This document shows, piece by piece, positions 33,690 through 42,543 of a DNA stretch of 64,000 nt. The position numbers and the translations under genes are program-made. Location of the stretch: assembly GCF_017255185.1 (NCBI RefSeq), contig NZ_JAFKCZ010000001.1, forward strand, positions 248,001 to 312,000. The letters run 5' to 3'. This DNA comes from Parahaliea mediterranea. GTDB taxonomy: Bacteria > Pseudomonadota > Gammaproteobacteria > Pseudomonadales > Halieaceae. Position 1 is the stretch's first letter. Every line of letters starts with the position of its first letter. The notes beneath the pieces were generated by a model that saw nothing but the letters and a program-made list of their open reading frames with translations, did not search any database and had not been told where the DNA came from.

Positions 33690-35333
33690 ATGAGCCAGCC
33701 CGAGATCGCTTTTCTTCACATACCCAAAACGGCGGGTACCAGCCAGCACCAGTCCTTTAACCGGTGGTATGGGCGCGAGCAGATATTCTGGTTCGGTGAC
33801 GACTGCCCGGCGGATGTTGCGACCTTTCCTCGGGAAGCCCTGGGTTCGCGCCAGGTGATTGGCGGGCACAAGCCCCTGGGGTTCTATCCCGGGGATTTCG
33901 ACCCATTGTTCTGCGCGGTGTTGCGGGAGCCGATCGAGCGCGCGGTGTCCCTGTTCGCGTACTACACGCGCCCGGACCTCGCCGGCCAGCCCGGCGAGAA
34001 AGCCGCCAGGGAACGAGCGCTGAGTCGCAGTCGAGAAGTGGGCATGGTGCCGGACGACCTGCTGGCGAGCCTCAAGCGCAGCCGGCAGTTTCGCGCGGAG
34101 GTGTCGAATGTCCAGTGCGGCTATCTCAGTCGGCGCGCGGCGACCTTTGCCGGCGTCCTGCGAACGCTTGGCAAGCGGGACGCCGTCGTCGGTACCTTGA
34201 ATGAATACCCGCGCTTCCAGCAGCGGCTGTCCGATTTGCTTGACTGGCCCGTTGCAACTGTCGGCTCGGCGAACCGTTCGCGCGCCAATTACCTGGATGA
34301 ATACCTCGATGACAAGGAGCTGGTGGCGCTGCTGCGTGAACTGAATGGCGAGGACCGGAAACTGCTTGATCATGTGAACGGGGAGCATGGCGGACTGTGG
34401 GTTAACCTGCGTGACGAAGCCCGCCGGCGCGAGCGTTTGCAGGCCATTCCGACCCGGAGATTCGCGCTGACCCAGGCAGAGGCGAGAAAGGCCGGGCTTT
34501 GGCCGCGCCGCGACAATCACTTGCCCTGGCCCGCCAGGAATTACCTCGCCTTGCCCGGGCGGCGCCAGCTCTTTGTGCCCGTGCCCGGTGGGGCCAGTAT
34601 GCTGGTGGTCGACCTGCTGGCCGCCACGCTGCCGATTGTCGACAAGCAGAGGTTGCCAACCCAGAACCTGTACCCGTGGATGGTTCGCTTCAACCTCGGG
34701 CAAATGTTGAAGGACTGGCCGGCCGCCGATGCGCAGGCCTACCTGGGGCGAGGGGATGTTTCCGGCGCGGCCCTGATTCAGGACCCCGTCAGCCGTTTGC
34801 TCGGGGTGTATCTCAAGCACCTGGTGCGCGAGCCAGAGTCCCTGCGTGGGCAGATGTTGTTCCTGGACAGCCTGGCGGCGGTGCAGGGGAAAGAGCATCC
34901 CGATCTCGCGCTAGGTATGACTTTTCGACAGTTTGTCGAAAACATCCGCGCCACGCCGGTAGAGCGCTTGGGGCTGGCCAGGGCCCCGCAATCACACTTC
35001 CTGGCCTCCCTGTGGCCGGGTAACGAAGCCCTGTTCAGCACCCGGAGTTTGCCGGCACTCATGGATTTTCTAGGCATCCCGGAGAGCGTGAGACAACTGC
35101 ATAACCAGAGAATCGAGGTGCTATCCCGGGAGGAGCCGGTTCCGGCCCCGCTGGGCGACCTGGCGGATGCGATGCCGGAGGAGCTGCGGGCGATCCCCCA
35201 AATCGATCCGGCGAGGTTGCTGGATGCCGGTCTTGAAGCCTCGTTGCGCGAATACTACGCCGAGGACGATGCCCTCTACCGCCGCGCCGCCAGCACCTCG
35301 AGCGAACCCGCGAAGCGAGTTCACCGTGCCTGA
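33690..35333 (+). CDS. Tandem sulfotransferase protein with a degenerate second half
   Basis: 547 aa, twice the usual size. Residues 1-270 are a normal PAPS sulfotransferase: HIPKTAGTS at 10-18 and LREPIERAVSLFAYY near 78-92. Residues about 290-547 repeat the plan and follow the sulfotransferase at 49275-50528 segment by segment: LFVPVPGGASM where that one has LYVPIAKCACT, IQDPVSRLLGVYL for VRDPVERILSAYL, MTFRQFVENI for ITFEEFVAHI, and a final YYAEDDALY for YYSEDVQLY. In this half the loop Lys/Thr and the Arg of RDP are lost, so it is probably not catalytic. The next gene starts inside its last codons. Confidence 0.88.
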   Translation: MSQPEIAFLHIPKTAGTSQHQSFNRWYGREQIFWFGDDCPADVATFPREALGSRQVIGGHKPLGFYPGDFDPLFCAVLREPIERAVSLFAYYTRPDLAGQPGEKAARERALSRSREVGMVPDDLLASLKRSRQFRAEVSNVQCGYLSRRAATFAGVLRTLGKRDAVVGTLNEYPRFQQRLSDLLDWPVATVGSANRSRANYLDEYLDDKELVALLRELNGEDRKLLDHVNGEHGGLWVNLRDEARRRERLQAIPTRRFALTQAEARKAGLWPRRDNHLPWPARNYLALPGRRQLFVPVPGGASMLVVDLLAATLPIVDKQRLPTQNLYPWMVRFNLGQMLKDWPAADAQAYLGRGDVSGAALIQDPVSRLLGVYLKHLVREPESLRGQMLFLDSLAAVQGKEHPDLALGMTFRQFVENIRATPVERLGLARAPQSHFLASLWPGNEALFSTRSLPALMDFLGIPESVRQLHNQRIEVLSREEPVPAPLGDLADAMPEELRAIPQIDPARLLDAGLEASLREYYAEDDALYRRAASTSSEPAKRVHRA

Positions 35334-35931
35334 GCAAGTGAGGCACCTGCAGCGCCTGGTTGCCGAGCGGGTAGCGCTGCGGCAGATGGATCAATCGGTA
35401 TCGGGACTGGCAGGCTCTGGTGCCGGGCTCAGTCTCCCGCCGCGCGCGGCTTTTCCGGTCGTCGATCCGGATCGGCGCCATTTTCGATTGTCGGAGCTGT
35501 TGGCCTACTACGACCGCGATTTCGTGCAGTTTGCCTATCTCGTCGTCCTGGGGCGCGATCCCGACACCGCGGGCCTGGATTCGAGGCTACAAGCCCTGCA
35601 GCAGGGGCGCAGGAGTCGGGTGGGCTTGCTGATGCGCATGCGGCACAGTGCGGAGGGAAAGGTACGGGGTGCGCGAATCAAGGGATTGTACCGGGCCTTT
35701 GCGGTGGAGTGCGCGGGCGCGGTTCCCGTGCTGGGGTACCTGGTGCGGGGCTTGCGCGCCTTGATCAGCCTTCCTCGCCTTCATCGGGAGCTTGAGGATT
35801 TGCGGGCCAATCTGGTCATGCAGCGCAATGATATGGACGACCGTCTGGCGCGGGTGGTTGAGTACCAGAACAGGGTGTCCCGCGATGCGCGATACGCCAA
35901 TATTTCCCCGGAGTCGACGGACGGTCAGTGA
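35326..35931 (+). CDS. DUF4214-like domain protein
   Basis: 201 aa from a GTG that overlaps the previous stop by eight bases; longer in-frame starts would lie deep inside the sulfotransferase gene. Residues about 62-110 (FVQFAYLVVLGRDPDTAGLD...) match the DUF4214 pattern seen in glycan-locus glycosyltransferases and in S-layer or surface proteins. A basic, coiled-coil-prone C-terminus follows, with no signal peptide. It is coupled to the next GT4 gene by GTGA. Role unknown; a scaffold or acceptor-binding role in the glycan pathway is a guess. Confidence 0.7.
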   Translation: MPEQVRHLQRLVAERVALRQMDQSVSGLAGSGAGLSLPPRAAFPVVDPDRRHFRLSELLAYYDRDFVQFAYLVVLGRDPDTAGLDSRLQALQQGRRSRVGLLMRMRHSAEGKVRGARIKGLYRAFAVECAGAVPVLGYLVRGLRALISLPRLHRELEDLRANLVMQRNDMDDRLARVVEYQNRVSRDARYANISPESTDGQ

Positions 35932-36971
35932 ATATCCTCATTCTTAATACCCAGGTTCCCTACTGCCGGGGCGGGGCGGAAGTGTTGGCGGAGGATCTAT
36001 GCCAACAGTTACACATGGCGGGACACCGTGCGGAGATTGTCACGATACCGTTCAAGTGGTATCCGCAGCAGACGCTCATCGACAGCATGCTGAGTGCGCG
36101 GCTACTGGACCTTGACAGCTTTAACGGCGTTACCATCGACAAGGTGATCGCGCTGAAGTTTCCCCTTTGGCTGGTGAGGCACCCCTCGCTTTCGCTCTGG
36201 GTTTTACATCAGCACCGGACGGCTTATGACCTCTGGGATTCCGGGTTTTCGGATGTAGCCGGCATGCCCGATGGCCCGGCGGTGAGGGAGATGATCCGCC
36301 ACGCGGACAACGAGGCGTTCGAGCGCGCCGAGAGTATCCATACCATTTCCAGAACCGTTTCGGCCCGCCTGCTGGCCCACAACGCTACCGAGTCGGGGGT
36401 GCTGTACCCGCCGCCGCGCGATATGGAGGCCTTTTTTGGCGGGGAGTACGGCGACTACTTTTTCTTTCCCAGTCGAATCACGCCCCTGAAGCGGCAGTCA
36501 CTCGTTCTCGAGGCGCTGGCGCACACCCGCGAGCCCGTGCGCGTCGTCTTCGCTGGCGAAGCCGATAGTCCCGAATACCTCGCGACGCTGCAGGCCCGTG
36601 CCGCGGAACTGGGCGTGGACGCCCGGGTGGAGTGGCTGGGGCGAGTCACCGAGGAACGCAAGCGCGAACTCTACGCGGGCGCCCGTATGGTGATTTTTCC
36701 GCCGGTCGACGAGGACTACGGCTACATCACACCGGAGGCCATGCTGTCGTCGCGCGCGGTGGTGACGCTCGAGGACGCCGGAGGGCCGACGGAGTTTGTT
36801 TCCCATGACCATACCGGGCTGGTGTTGCCGGCCGATGCCGAAGCCATCGCCGCCGGCCTCGACGGTGTGTGGCGGGATCGCTCCCGGGCCCGGCAAATGG
36901 GCAGGGCCGCTCGCGACTATATCGATGGCATTGGCCTCAACTGGGATACCGTCCTGCAGGGGCTGTTGTGA
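35928..36971 (+). CDS. Glycosyltransferase family 4
   Basis: 347 aa, GTG start overlapping the previous stop. Opens MNILILNTQVPYCRGGAEVL, the GT4 acceptor loop, and has ITPLKRQSLVLEAL in the nucleotide-binding lobe, then DEDYGYITPEAMLSSRAVVT, whose Glu and spacing match the GT4 donor motif. Soluble or peripheral membrane. The next gene begins two bases after its stop, so a single message is likely. Confidence 0.92.
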   Translation: MNILILNTQVPYCRGGAEVLAEDLCQQLHMAGHRAEIVTIPFKWYPQQTLIDSMLSARLLDLDSFNGVTIDKVIALKFPLWLVRHPSLSLWVLHQHRTAYDLWDSGFSDVAGMPDGPAVREMIRHADNEAFERAESIHTISRTVSARLLAHNATESGVLYPPPRDMEAFFGGEYGDYFFFPSRITPLKRQSLVLEALAHTREPVRVVFAGEADSPEYLATLQARAAELGVDARVEWLGRVTEERKRELYAGARMVIFPPVDEDYGYITPEAMLSSRAVVTLEDAGGPTEFVSHDHTGLVLPADAEAIAAGLDGVWRDRSRARQMGRAARDYIDGIGLNWDTVLQGLL

Positions 36972-36972
36972 T

Positions 36973-38262
36973 ATGGGCTTGCACTGGTATTCGCCGCTGG
37001 AAGTCGATAGCTCCGAAATAGCCCGTTACAGCGCGCAGGTGCTTCCCGCGCTGGCGGAGACCGGGGAGCTGGCGGCGGTATCGAATGGCGAGAGCGCGGG
37101 GCGGAGCTTGCCGGCCTGGGCGCGGGAGCTATCCCTGCCGCCGGCTGCGACTAGCGGTGATCAATTGCCTGTCTACCACATTGGCAACCACGCCCAGCAT
37201 GTGCCGATCGTGGAGCGGGCGCTGCGTGAGCCGGGTATCGTGGTACTGCATGACCTGAACCTCGTCGACCTCGCTCGCTCCTACGGCGTGGCGCGAGGCC
37301 AGCCGGGCTGGTGGCGGCAGATGTTGCGCCTGCAATACGGCGATCGTTGCGAGCCACTGCTGCGCGAGAGCCGGTATTCCCCGGAAGCGGAGCAGGCGCT
37401 GATCGCTGGTTTTCCCCTGTTCCTGCCATTTATCGCCAACGCCCTGGGTGTCGTCGTCCACTCGCGGATCGCGGAGGACTCCCTTGAGGGGCAGTACCCT
37501 GGCCGTTTCCGGTTGCGCAGAATGTCGCTCCCTTATCTGGCGCCCGGCCGTCTGCCAGCCCGCGATTATTCGGAGCGCCCCCTGCGCGTTCTGTTTTGCG
37601 GACACCCCGGTCCCAATCGACGGCTGGAGCAGTTTATTGCCGCCTGGGGACGTATGCCGGAACCCGGGTCCCTGAGTCTGGAACTCTTTGGCAACCTGGG
37701 CAATACCGCCATGTTGCGGGCGGCGGCGCTGGAAGCCGGTGTGGACGACTGGCTGACCTTTCGTGGTTTTGTGGCCGACGCCGAACTGGACGAGGCCTTG
37801 GCGCGCGCCCATTTCGCGTTGAACCTGCGCTGGCCTTCGATGGGGGAGGCTTCCGCCAGTCAACTTCGATACTGGTCGGCGGGGCTGCCGACCCTGGTGA
37901 CCGCCACGGGCTGGTATGATGAATTGCCAGCCGAGGTGGTGTGCAAGATCGATCCGGAACAGGAGTCAGCCGAGCTCGACCGGTGCCTGGCGCACATGGT
38001 GGGGAGCGCTACGGGGTATGCCGCGATGGGGGAGGCCGGCCATCGCCGTTTGCGGTCCGAGCATGCCATATCAGCCTATGTGTCGGGGCTGACCCGCTTT
38101 GCGGGCGAGCTTCGCGATGGGCGCCTGGCAACGCAGTACCTCGAGCATCGCCTGGTGGGGGCAATCGCCGACCTGTGTCCCGATACCCGCTGCGCGGCGC
38201 TGTTCGAACGGCCGCTGCGGGCGGCGACGGACCTGTTGCGTGTGCCGGAAGAAATTACCTAG
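36973..38262 (+). CDS. GT4-like glycosyltransferase (divergent)
   Basis: 429 aa from the ATG at 36973, almost abutting the previous stop. It opens MGLHWYSPLEVDSSEIARYS and has YHIGNHAQHVPI, HDLNLVDLARSYG, then RPLRVLFCGHPGPNRRLEQF and a late RWPSMGEASASQLRYWSAGLP in the place of the donor-binding motif. This is a GT-B protein of the GT4-like group that often acts on rhamnose- or mannose-containing glycans. Start choice is supported by the tight junction. Substrate unknown. Confidence 0.82.
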   Translation: MGLHWYSPLEVDSSEIARYSAQVLPALAETGELAAVSNGESAGRSLPAWARELSLPPAATSGDQLPVYHIGNHAQHVPIVERALREPGIVVLHDLNLVDLARSYGVARGQPGWWRQMLRLQYGDRCEPLLRESRYSPEAEQALIAGFPLFLPFIANALGVVVHSRIAEDSLEGQYPGRFRLRRMSLPYLAPGRLPARDYSERPLRVLFCGHPGPNRRLEQFIAAWGRMPEPGSLSLELFGNLGNTAMLRAAALEAGVDDWLTFRGFVADAELDEALARAHFALNLRWPSMGEASASQLRYWSAGLPTLVTATGWYDELPAEVVCKIDPEQESAELDRCLAHMVGSATGYAAMGEAGHRRLRSEHAISAYVSGLTRFAGELRDGRLATQYLEHRLVGAIADLCPDTRCAALFERPLRAATDLLRVPEEIT

Positions 38263-38298
38263 AAACAATTGCCTAGAATCAAAGGAAACGTGAACTCA

Positions 38299-39333
38299 AT
38301 GAAAAATGCCATTGTTACCGGCGTACTCGGCCAGGACGGCGCCTATCTCACGCGATTGCTGCTGGACAAAGGCTATCGCGTCTGGGGCGCCACGCGGCGC
38401 ACGAGCACGCAAAACTACTGGCGTCTGGAAGAGCTGGGGGTCGCCGGTCACGACAATCTGGTACTGGTTGACTATGATCTCACGGACCCGGGCGCGGCGG
38501 TGCGATTGCTCCAGCGTAGCGACGCGCAGGAAGTGTACAACCTGGGCGCGCAGAGTTTTGTCGGCGTTTCCTTCGACCAGCCGGTAACGACCGGGGAGAT
38601 CACCGGCTTGGGCGCGGTGCACCTGCTGGAGGCCATCCGCATGGTGAATCCCGGGGCGCGCTTTTACCAGGCCTCCACCTCGGAGATGTTCGGCAAGGTG
38701 CGCGAGATTCCGCAGACGGAGGCTACGCCCTTTTATCCGCGCAGCCCCTACGGCGTTGCCAAGCTGTATGCCCACTGGATGACGGTCAACTACCGGGAAT
38801 CATTCGGCATCTTTGGCTGTAGCGGCATCCTGTTCAACCACGAGTCGCCGCTGCGTGGCCTGGAGTTTGTTACTCGCAAGATCACCCACGCGGTGGCCCG
38901 CATTGAACTCGGTCTCCAGGACAAGGTCAGCCTGGGTAACCTCGATGCCAAGCGGGATTGGGGGCATGCCTCGGATTATGTCGAGGGCATGTGGCGCATG
39001 GTCCAGCAGGACGAGCCGGATACCTACGTACTGGCCACCAACAGGACCCAGAGCGTGCGTGACTTCGTCGAGATGTCCTTCGCCTGCGTGGGCCGGGAAC
39101 TGGAATGGCAGGGCGAGGCCGAGAACGAACGCGGCTACTGTCGTCGGACGGGGGCGCTGCTGGTCGATGTCGATCCCCGGTTTTACCGGCCGGCCGAGGT
39201 GGAGTTGTTGATCGGGGATGCCACCCGCGCCCGGGAAAAACTGGGGTGGGTTGCCGAGACCACACTGGAGAGCCTCTGCGATGAAATGGTGCGGGCCGAC
39301 CTGAAACGCTGCGAGACGGGTCGCGCCTTCTGA
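38299..39333 (+). CDS. gmd: GDP-mannose 4,6-dehydratase
   Basis: Converts GDP-D-mannose to GDP-4-dehydro-6-deoxy-D-mannose. 344 aa, in the range for the shorter bacterial enzymes. NAD(P) motif [10 protein letters not shown] (8-17), [17 protein letters not shown] at the cofactor site, ASTSEMFG and the catalytic Tyr151-Lys155 (SPYGVAK) are all intact, and HESPLRG is the family substrate-binding segment. AAGGAAA lies 13 bases before the ATG. The next gene, a reductase-like partner, starts two bases after the stop, so the pair should make a GDP-6-deoxyhexose for the glycosyltransferases around it. Confidence 0.95.
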   Translation: MKNAIVTGVLGQDGAYLTRLLLDKGYRVWGATRRTSTQNYWRLEELGVAGHDNLVLVDYDLTDPGAAVRLLQRSDAQEVYNLGAQSFVGVSFDQPVTTGEITGLGAVHLLEAIRMVNPGARFYQASTSEMFGKVREIPQTEATPFYPRSPYGVAKLYAHWMTVNYRESFGIFGCSGILFNHESPLRGLEFVTRKITHAVARIELGLQDKVSLGNLDAKRDWGHASDYVEGMWRMVQQDEPDTYVLATNRTQSVRDFVEMSFACVGRELEWQGEAENERGYCRRTGALLVDVDPRFYRPAEVELLIGDATRAREKLGWVAETTLESLCDEMVRADLKRCETGRAF

Positions 39334-39335
39334 TC

Positions 39336-40232
39336 ATGGCAAAGAAAGTACTGGTAACCGGGTCGAGGGGCTTCACCGGCCGCTACGTGTCAGGCGCACT
39401 GCAACGCGCGGGGTATGTTGTGTGTGAGCTGGGCGGTGGGCCCGGCGGTGAGCCCGCGGCCGAAACGCTGGATCTTTTGGATGGCGATAGCGTGTGCCGC
39501 TCGGTCGCGGCCCTGGCGCCTGACTATGTCATTCACCTCGCTGCCGTCGCCTATGTGGGGCACGGTGACGTGGAAGCCTTCTACCGCACCAATGTGGTTG
39601 GCACCCGTAACCTGCTGGCGGCGCTGTCGGCGCAACAACGGGGCCCAGACAGGGTCGTGCTGGCCAGCAGCGCCAACGTTTACGGTACCGCCACCGCGGG
39701 CCTGGTGGACGAAACGGCCACGGTGTCCCCGCAGAACGACTACGCGGTCAGCAAGTACGCTATGGAGCTGATGTCGCGGCAATTCAATGATCGCCTGCCG
39801 ATCGCCATCGCGCGGCCTTTCAACTATACCGGCAGGGGGCAGTCGGAATCCTTCCTGTTGCCCAAGCTCGTGGCCCATTTCGCCCGCCGTGCGCCGGTGG
39901 TCGAGCTCGGCAACACCAACGTGTATCGCGACTATTCCGATGTGCGGCGAACGGCCCAGGCCTATGTTGGGCTGTTGCGCGGCGCCGAGGCGGGGGAGGT
40001 CTACAACATCTGTTCGGGTACCGAGCACAGTATTGCCGATGTACTGGATATGCTCGCGGCGATTGCCGGCTACCGGATTCAGGTGAGGGTCAATCCCGAT
40101 TTCGTGCGCGAGAACGATGTGATGCGCCTGGTTGGGTCTCCCGCCAAACTGGAAGGGGTGACGGGACCGCTCGAGGCCATTCCCGTCGCCGACACGCTGG
40201 ACTGGATGTATCGGGGTTTTGCCGGCGCGTGA
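39336..40232 (+). CDS. rmd: NAD-dependent epimerase/reductase, likely GDP-6-deoxy-D-mannose reductase
   Basis: 298 aa extended SDR. GSRGFTG at 9-15 binds the cofactor; Ser in SSANVYG and Tyr136-Lys140 (YAVSK) form the active site. RPFNYTGRGQSESFLLPKLV and YNICSGTEHS follow the RMD pattern rather than that of GDP-fucose synthase. RMD reduces the gmd product to GDP-D-rhamnose. Adjacent gmd supports this. An alternative is a 4-reductase giving GDP-6-deoxy-talose, which sequence alone cannot exclude. It overlaps the next GT4 by four bases. Confidence 0.85.
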   Translation: MAKKVLVTGSRGFTGRYVSGALQRAGYVVCELGGGPGGEPAAETLDLLDGDSVCRSVAALAPDYVIHLAAVAYVGHGDVEAFYRTNVVGTRNLLAALSAQQRGPDRVVLASSANVYGTATAGLVDETATVSPQNDYAVSKYAMELMSRQFNDRLPIAIARPFNYTGRGQSESFLLPKLVAHFARRAPVVELGNTNVYRDYSDVRRTAQAYVGLLRGAEAGEVYNICSGTEHSIADVLDMLAAIAGYRIQVRVNPDFVRENDVMRLVGSPAKLEGVTGPLEAIPVADTLDWMYRGFAGA

Positions 40233-41380
40233 AGCTCTTGTTGGACATATCCGCTGTACAGGCGCCCCTGTCGGGGATCGGTCGCTACAGTTGCGAGCTC
40301 GCCGCCCACCTGCCGCGGGTTGAGGGCATCGACAGCGTGCTGTTTGTCCGCGGCACCGGGGTGGATGCCCATTTCGATCCGGCGCAATTGCCCCGGCAGC
40401 GCCGCGATGGCGGACTGCGGCGCTGGTTGAAACGGCTTCCGGGGCTGCGCCGTGGCCTGTCCACCTATCGCCGGCTCAAGGCCGGACGCGTGGCCGAATC
40501 CCTGGATCGTTTTGCGGACCATGTTTACCTGTCGCCCAATTTCAGTATTCCCCGGTTCAAGGGGCGGTCGGTGGCCACTATCCACGACCTCTCGGTATTT
40601 CGTTATCCCGAGTTTCATCCCAGGGATCGGGTAGAGCACCTGCAGGCGGAGATTCGCTACAGCCTTGCCAATGCGAACCACCTGCTCACGGACTCGCACA
40701 GCGTGCGCGATGAATTGTTGGCGCGGTTTCATCTCGAACCGGGACGCGTTTCCGTCGCGCCACTGGGCGTGGACAGCGCCTACCGTCCCCGGCCGGCGCA
40801 CGAGCTGCGTGCGCCCCTTGCCGCGCACGGCCTTCAGGCGGGTCGCTATGTCCTGACCGTCGGCACCATCGAACCGCGGAAGAACCTCGATGCGCTGCTG
40901 GACGCCCACGCGCGGCTCGATGCCGGTTTGCGCCGGCAATACCCGCTGGTGATCGTCGGCGCCTACGGCTGGAGCAGCCGCGCAGTACTGGACAGAATTC
41001 GCGCGGCACCCGCTGGCGAGGTGATCTACCTGGATTATGTTCCGGAGTCCGAACTGCCGCTGATCATCGGTGGCGCGGCCATGTTCTGCTGTGCCTCGCA
41101 CTATGAGGGTTTCGGTCTTCCGGTACTGGAGGCCTTCAGCTCGGGCGTGCCCGTGGTTTGCGCCGACAATTCGGCGCTTTCGGAGCTTGCCGGCGGGTGT
41201 GCCCTGATGTGGCCCGGCGGGGACCCCGAATCGCTCGCCGGACTGATTGCCCGCGCGCTGGAGGATGGCGAGTGGCGCGAGCGCGCTGTGGCGGATGGCT
41301 TGGCGCGCAGCGGGCAATACCGCTGGCGTAACACCGCAGAGGCCGTGGCCGAGGCCCTGCGGGGGATGGTCGACCGATGA
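40229..41380 (+). CDS. Glycosyltransferase family 4
   Basis: 383 aa, GTG start inside the previous stop. Opens with a short LLLDISAVQAPLSGIGRYS loop of the mannosyl/rhamnosyl-transferase type, then TIHDLSVFRYPEF, LTVGTIEPRKNLDAL and YEGFGLPVLEAFSSGVPVV with the GT4 E-x7-E Glu. Paired enzymes like this and the next follow gmd-rmd in D-rhamnan loci such as the Pseudomonas A-band cluster, so GDP-D-rhamnose is a reasonable donor. No wzm/wzt exporter accompanies them here. Confidence 0.93.
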   Translation: MKLLLDISAVQAPLSGIGRYSCELAAHLPRVEGIDSVLFVRGTGVDAHFDPAQLPRQRRDGGLRRWLKRLPGLRRGLSTYRRLKAGRVAESLDRFADHVYLSPNFSIPRFKGRSVATIHDLSVFRYPEFHPRDRVEHLQAEIRYSLANANHLLTDSHSVRDELLARFHLEPGRVSVAPLGVDSAYRPRPAHELRAPLAAHGLQAGRYVLTVGTIEPRKNLDALLDAHARLDAGLRRQYPLVIVGAYGWSSRAVLDRIRAAPAGEVIYLDYVPESELPLIIGGAAMFCCASHYEGFGLPVLEAFSSGVPVVCADNSALSELAGGCALMWPGGDPESLAGLIARALEDGEWRERAVADGLARSGQYRWRNTAEAVAEALRGMVDR

Positions 41381-42543
41381 CGCCCGAGCCGCTTCGCATC
41401 GCGGTTGACGCCCGTCCCCTGTGTCATCCCGGCACGGGGATCTACCGGCACACCGTCGAGTTGTTGCGCCGGCTTTGCCGGCGCGGTGGGCAATGGTATT
41501 TCTATAGTGTTCAGCCTTACGATGACGGTGACTTTCGCCTGCCGAACGTCAGCCACCGCACCCTGCGCCTGCCCCGGTCATTGCGCGCCAGCCAGCTGGC
41601 CCACGTGGTGTTTCCCTGTTGGGCGCGCAAGGACGCGGTCCAGGTATTTTGGGGCACCCGTCATCAGCTGCCGGCGGGTTTGCCGGCCGGCGCGCGCCGC
41701 ATTCTCACGTTGTACGATTTTGTCTGGCGCCGGTACGGCGAGACCATGCGATTTCCCGGTCGGCAGATCGAGGCGTTGTTTACGCCACCGGCGCTCGCGC
41801 GGGCCGAGGTCATCGCCACCATTTCCGAGTTCACCGCTGGCGAGTTGAGTCACTTCTACCCGCGCTTTGCCGACAAGGCGGTTACCGTTCCCTGCGCCAG
41901 TGTTCTCGGGCCAGGCGTCGGCGAGAATGGCCTGGCGCAGGGGTCCGGGCGGGGGTATTTCCTGGCGGTGGGCACGCTCGAGCCGCGCAAGAATTTGCGC
42001 CGAGTGCTTTACGCCTATCGCGACTATGTGAAGCAACAGCAGGCGGAGGCCCGGCCGCGGCGCCTGAAAATCGTCGGAGGCGAGGGCTGGGGCGGGGAGC
42101 GCTTGCCGGAGCTGGTGAGTGAATTGGGGCTGGAGAAGCTTGTCGACCTGACCGGACGTGTCAGCGACGAACTGCTGGTGGGACTGTATCGAGGCGCGCA
42201 CGCACTGTTGATGCCCTCACTCTACGAGGGCTTCGGGTTGCCGGTGGCCGAGGCAATGTCCGCGTCCCTGCCAGTGATAACGTCGCGGAACTCCCCCATG
42301 GCCGAGGTCGCGGGCGAAGCCGCGGTGTTGGTGGACCCGTTGTCCGAAGCCGAAATCGCCGCCGCGATGACCCGGCTCTGCGTCGATTCGCAACTACACG
42401 CCAGCCTGAGGGCGGCCTGCGCCGGCCGGGCTCGCCGCTATAGCTGGGAGCGTTCCGCCGACGTCATGTGGCGTGTTCTCCACGGGCCTCAGAGATCGGG
42501 TAGTGATCGCAAGCCGGCCGAGCAACCGGAGGTATCGTCTTGA
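41377..42543 (+). CDS. Glycosyltransferase family 4
   Basis: 388 aa, ATGA overlap with its paralogue upstream. It has RIAVDARPLCHPGTGIYRHT, LTLYDFVWRRYGETM, AVGTLEPRKNLRRVLYAY and YEGFGLPVAEAMSASLPVI, the same motif order as the preceding gene. A likely rhamnosyl- or mannosyltransferase for the same chain. The next gene begins at a TTG overlapping its stop. Confidence 0.93.
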   Translation: MTPEPLRIAVDARPLCHPGTGIYRHTVELLRRLCRRGGQWYFYSVQPYDDGDFRLPNVSHRTLRLPRSLRASQLAHVVFPCWARKDAVQVFWGTRHQLPAGLPAGARRILTLYDFVWRRYGETMRFPGRQIEALFTPPALARAEVIATISEFTAGELSHFYPRFADKAVTVPCASVLGPGVGENGLAQGSGRGYFLAVGTLEPRKNLRRVLYAYRDYVKQQQAEARPRRLKIVGGEGWGGERLPELVSELGLEKLVDLTGRVSDELLVGLYRGAHALLMPSLYEGFGLPVAEAMSASLPVITSRNSPMAEVAGEAAVLVDPLSEAEIAAAMTRLCVDSQLHASLRAACAGRARRYSWERSADVMWRVLHGPQRSGSDRKPAEQPEVSS

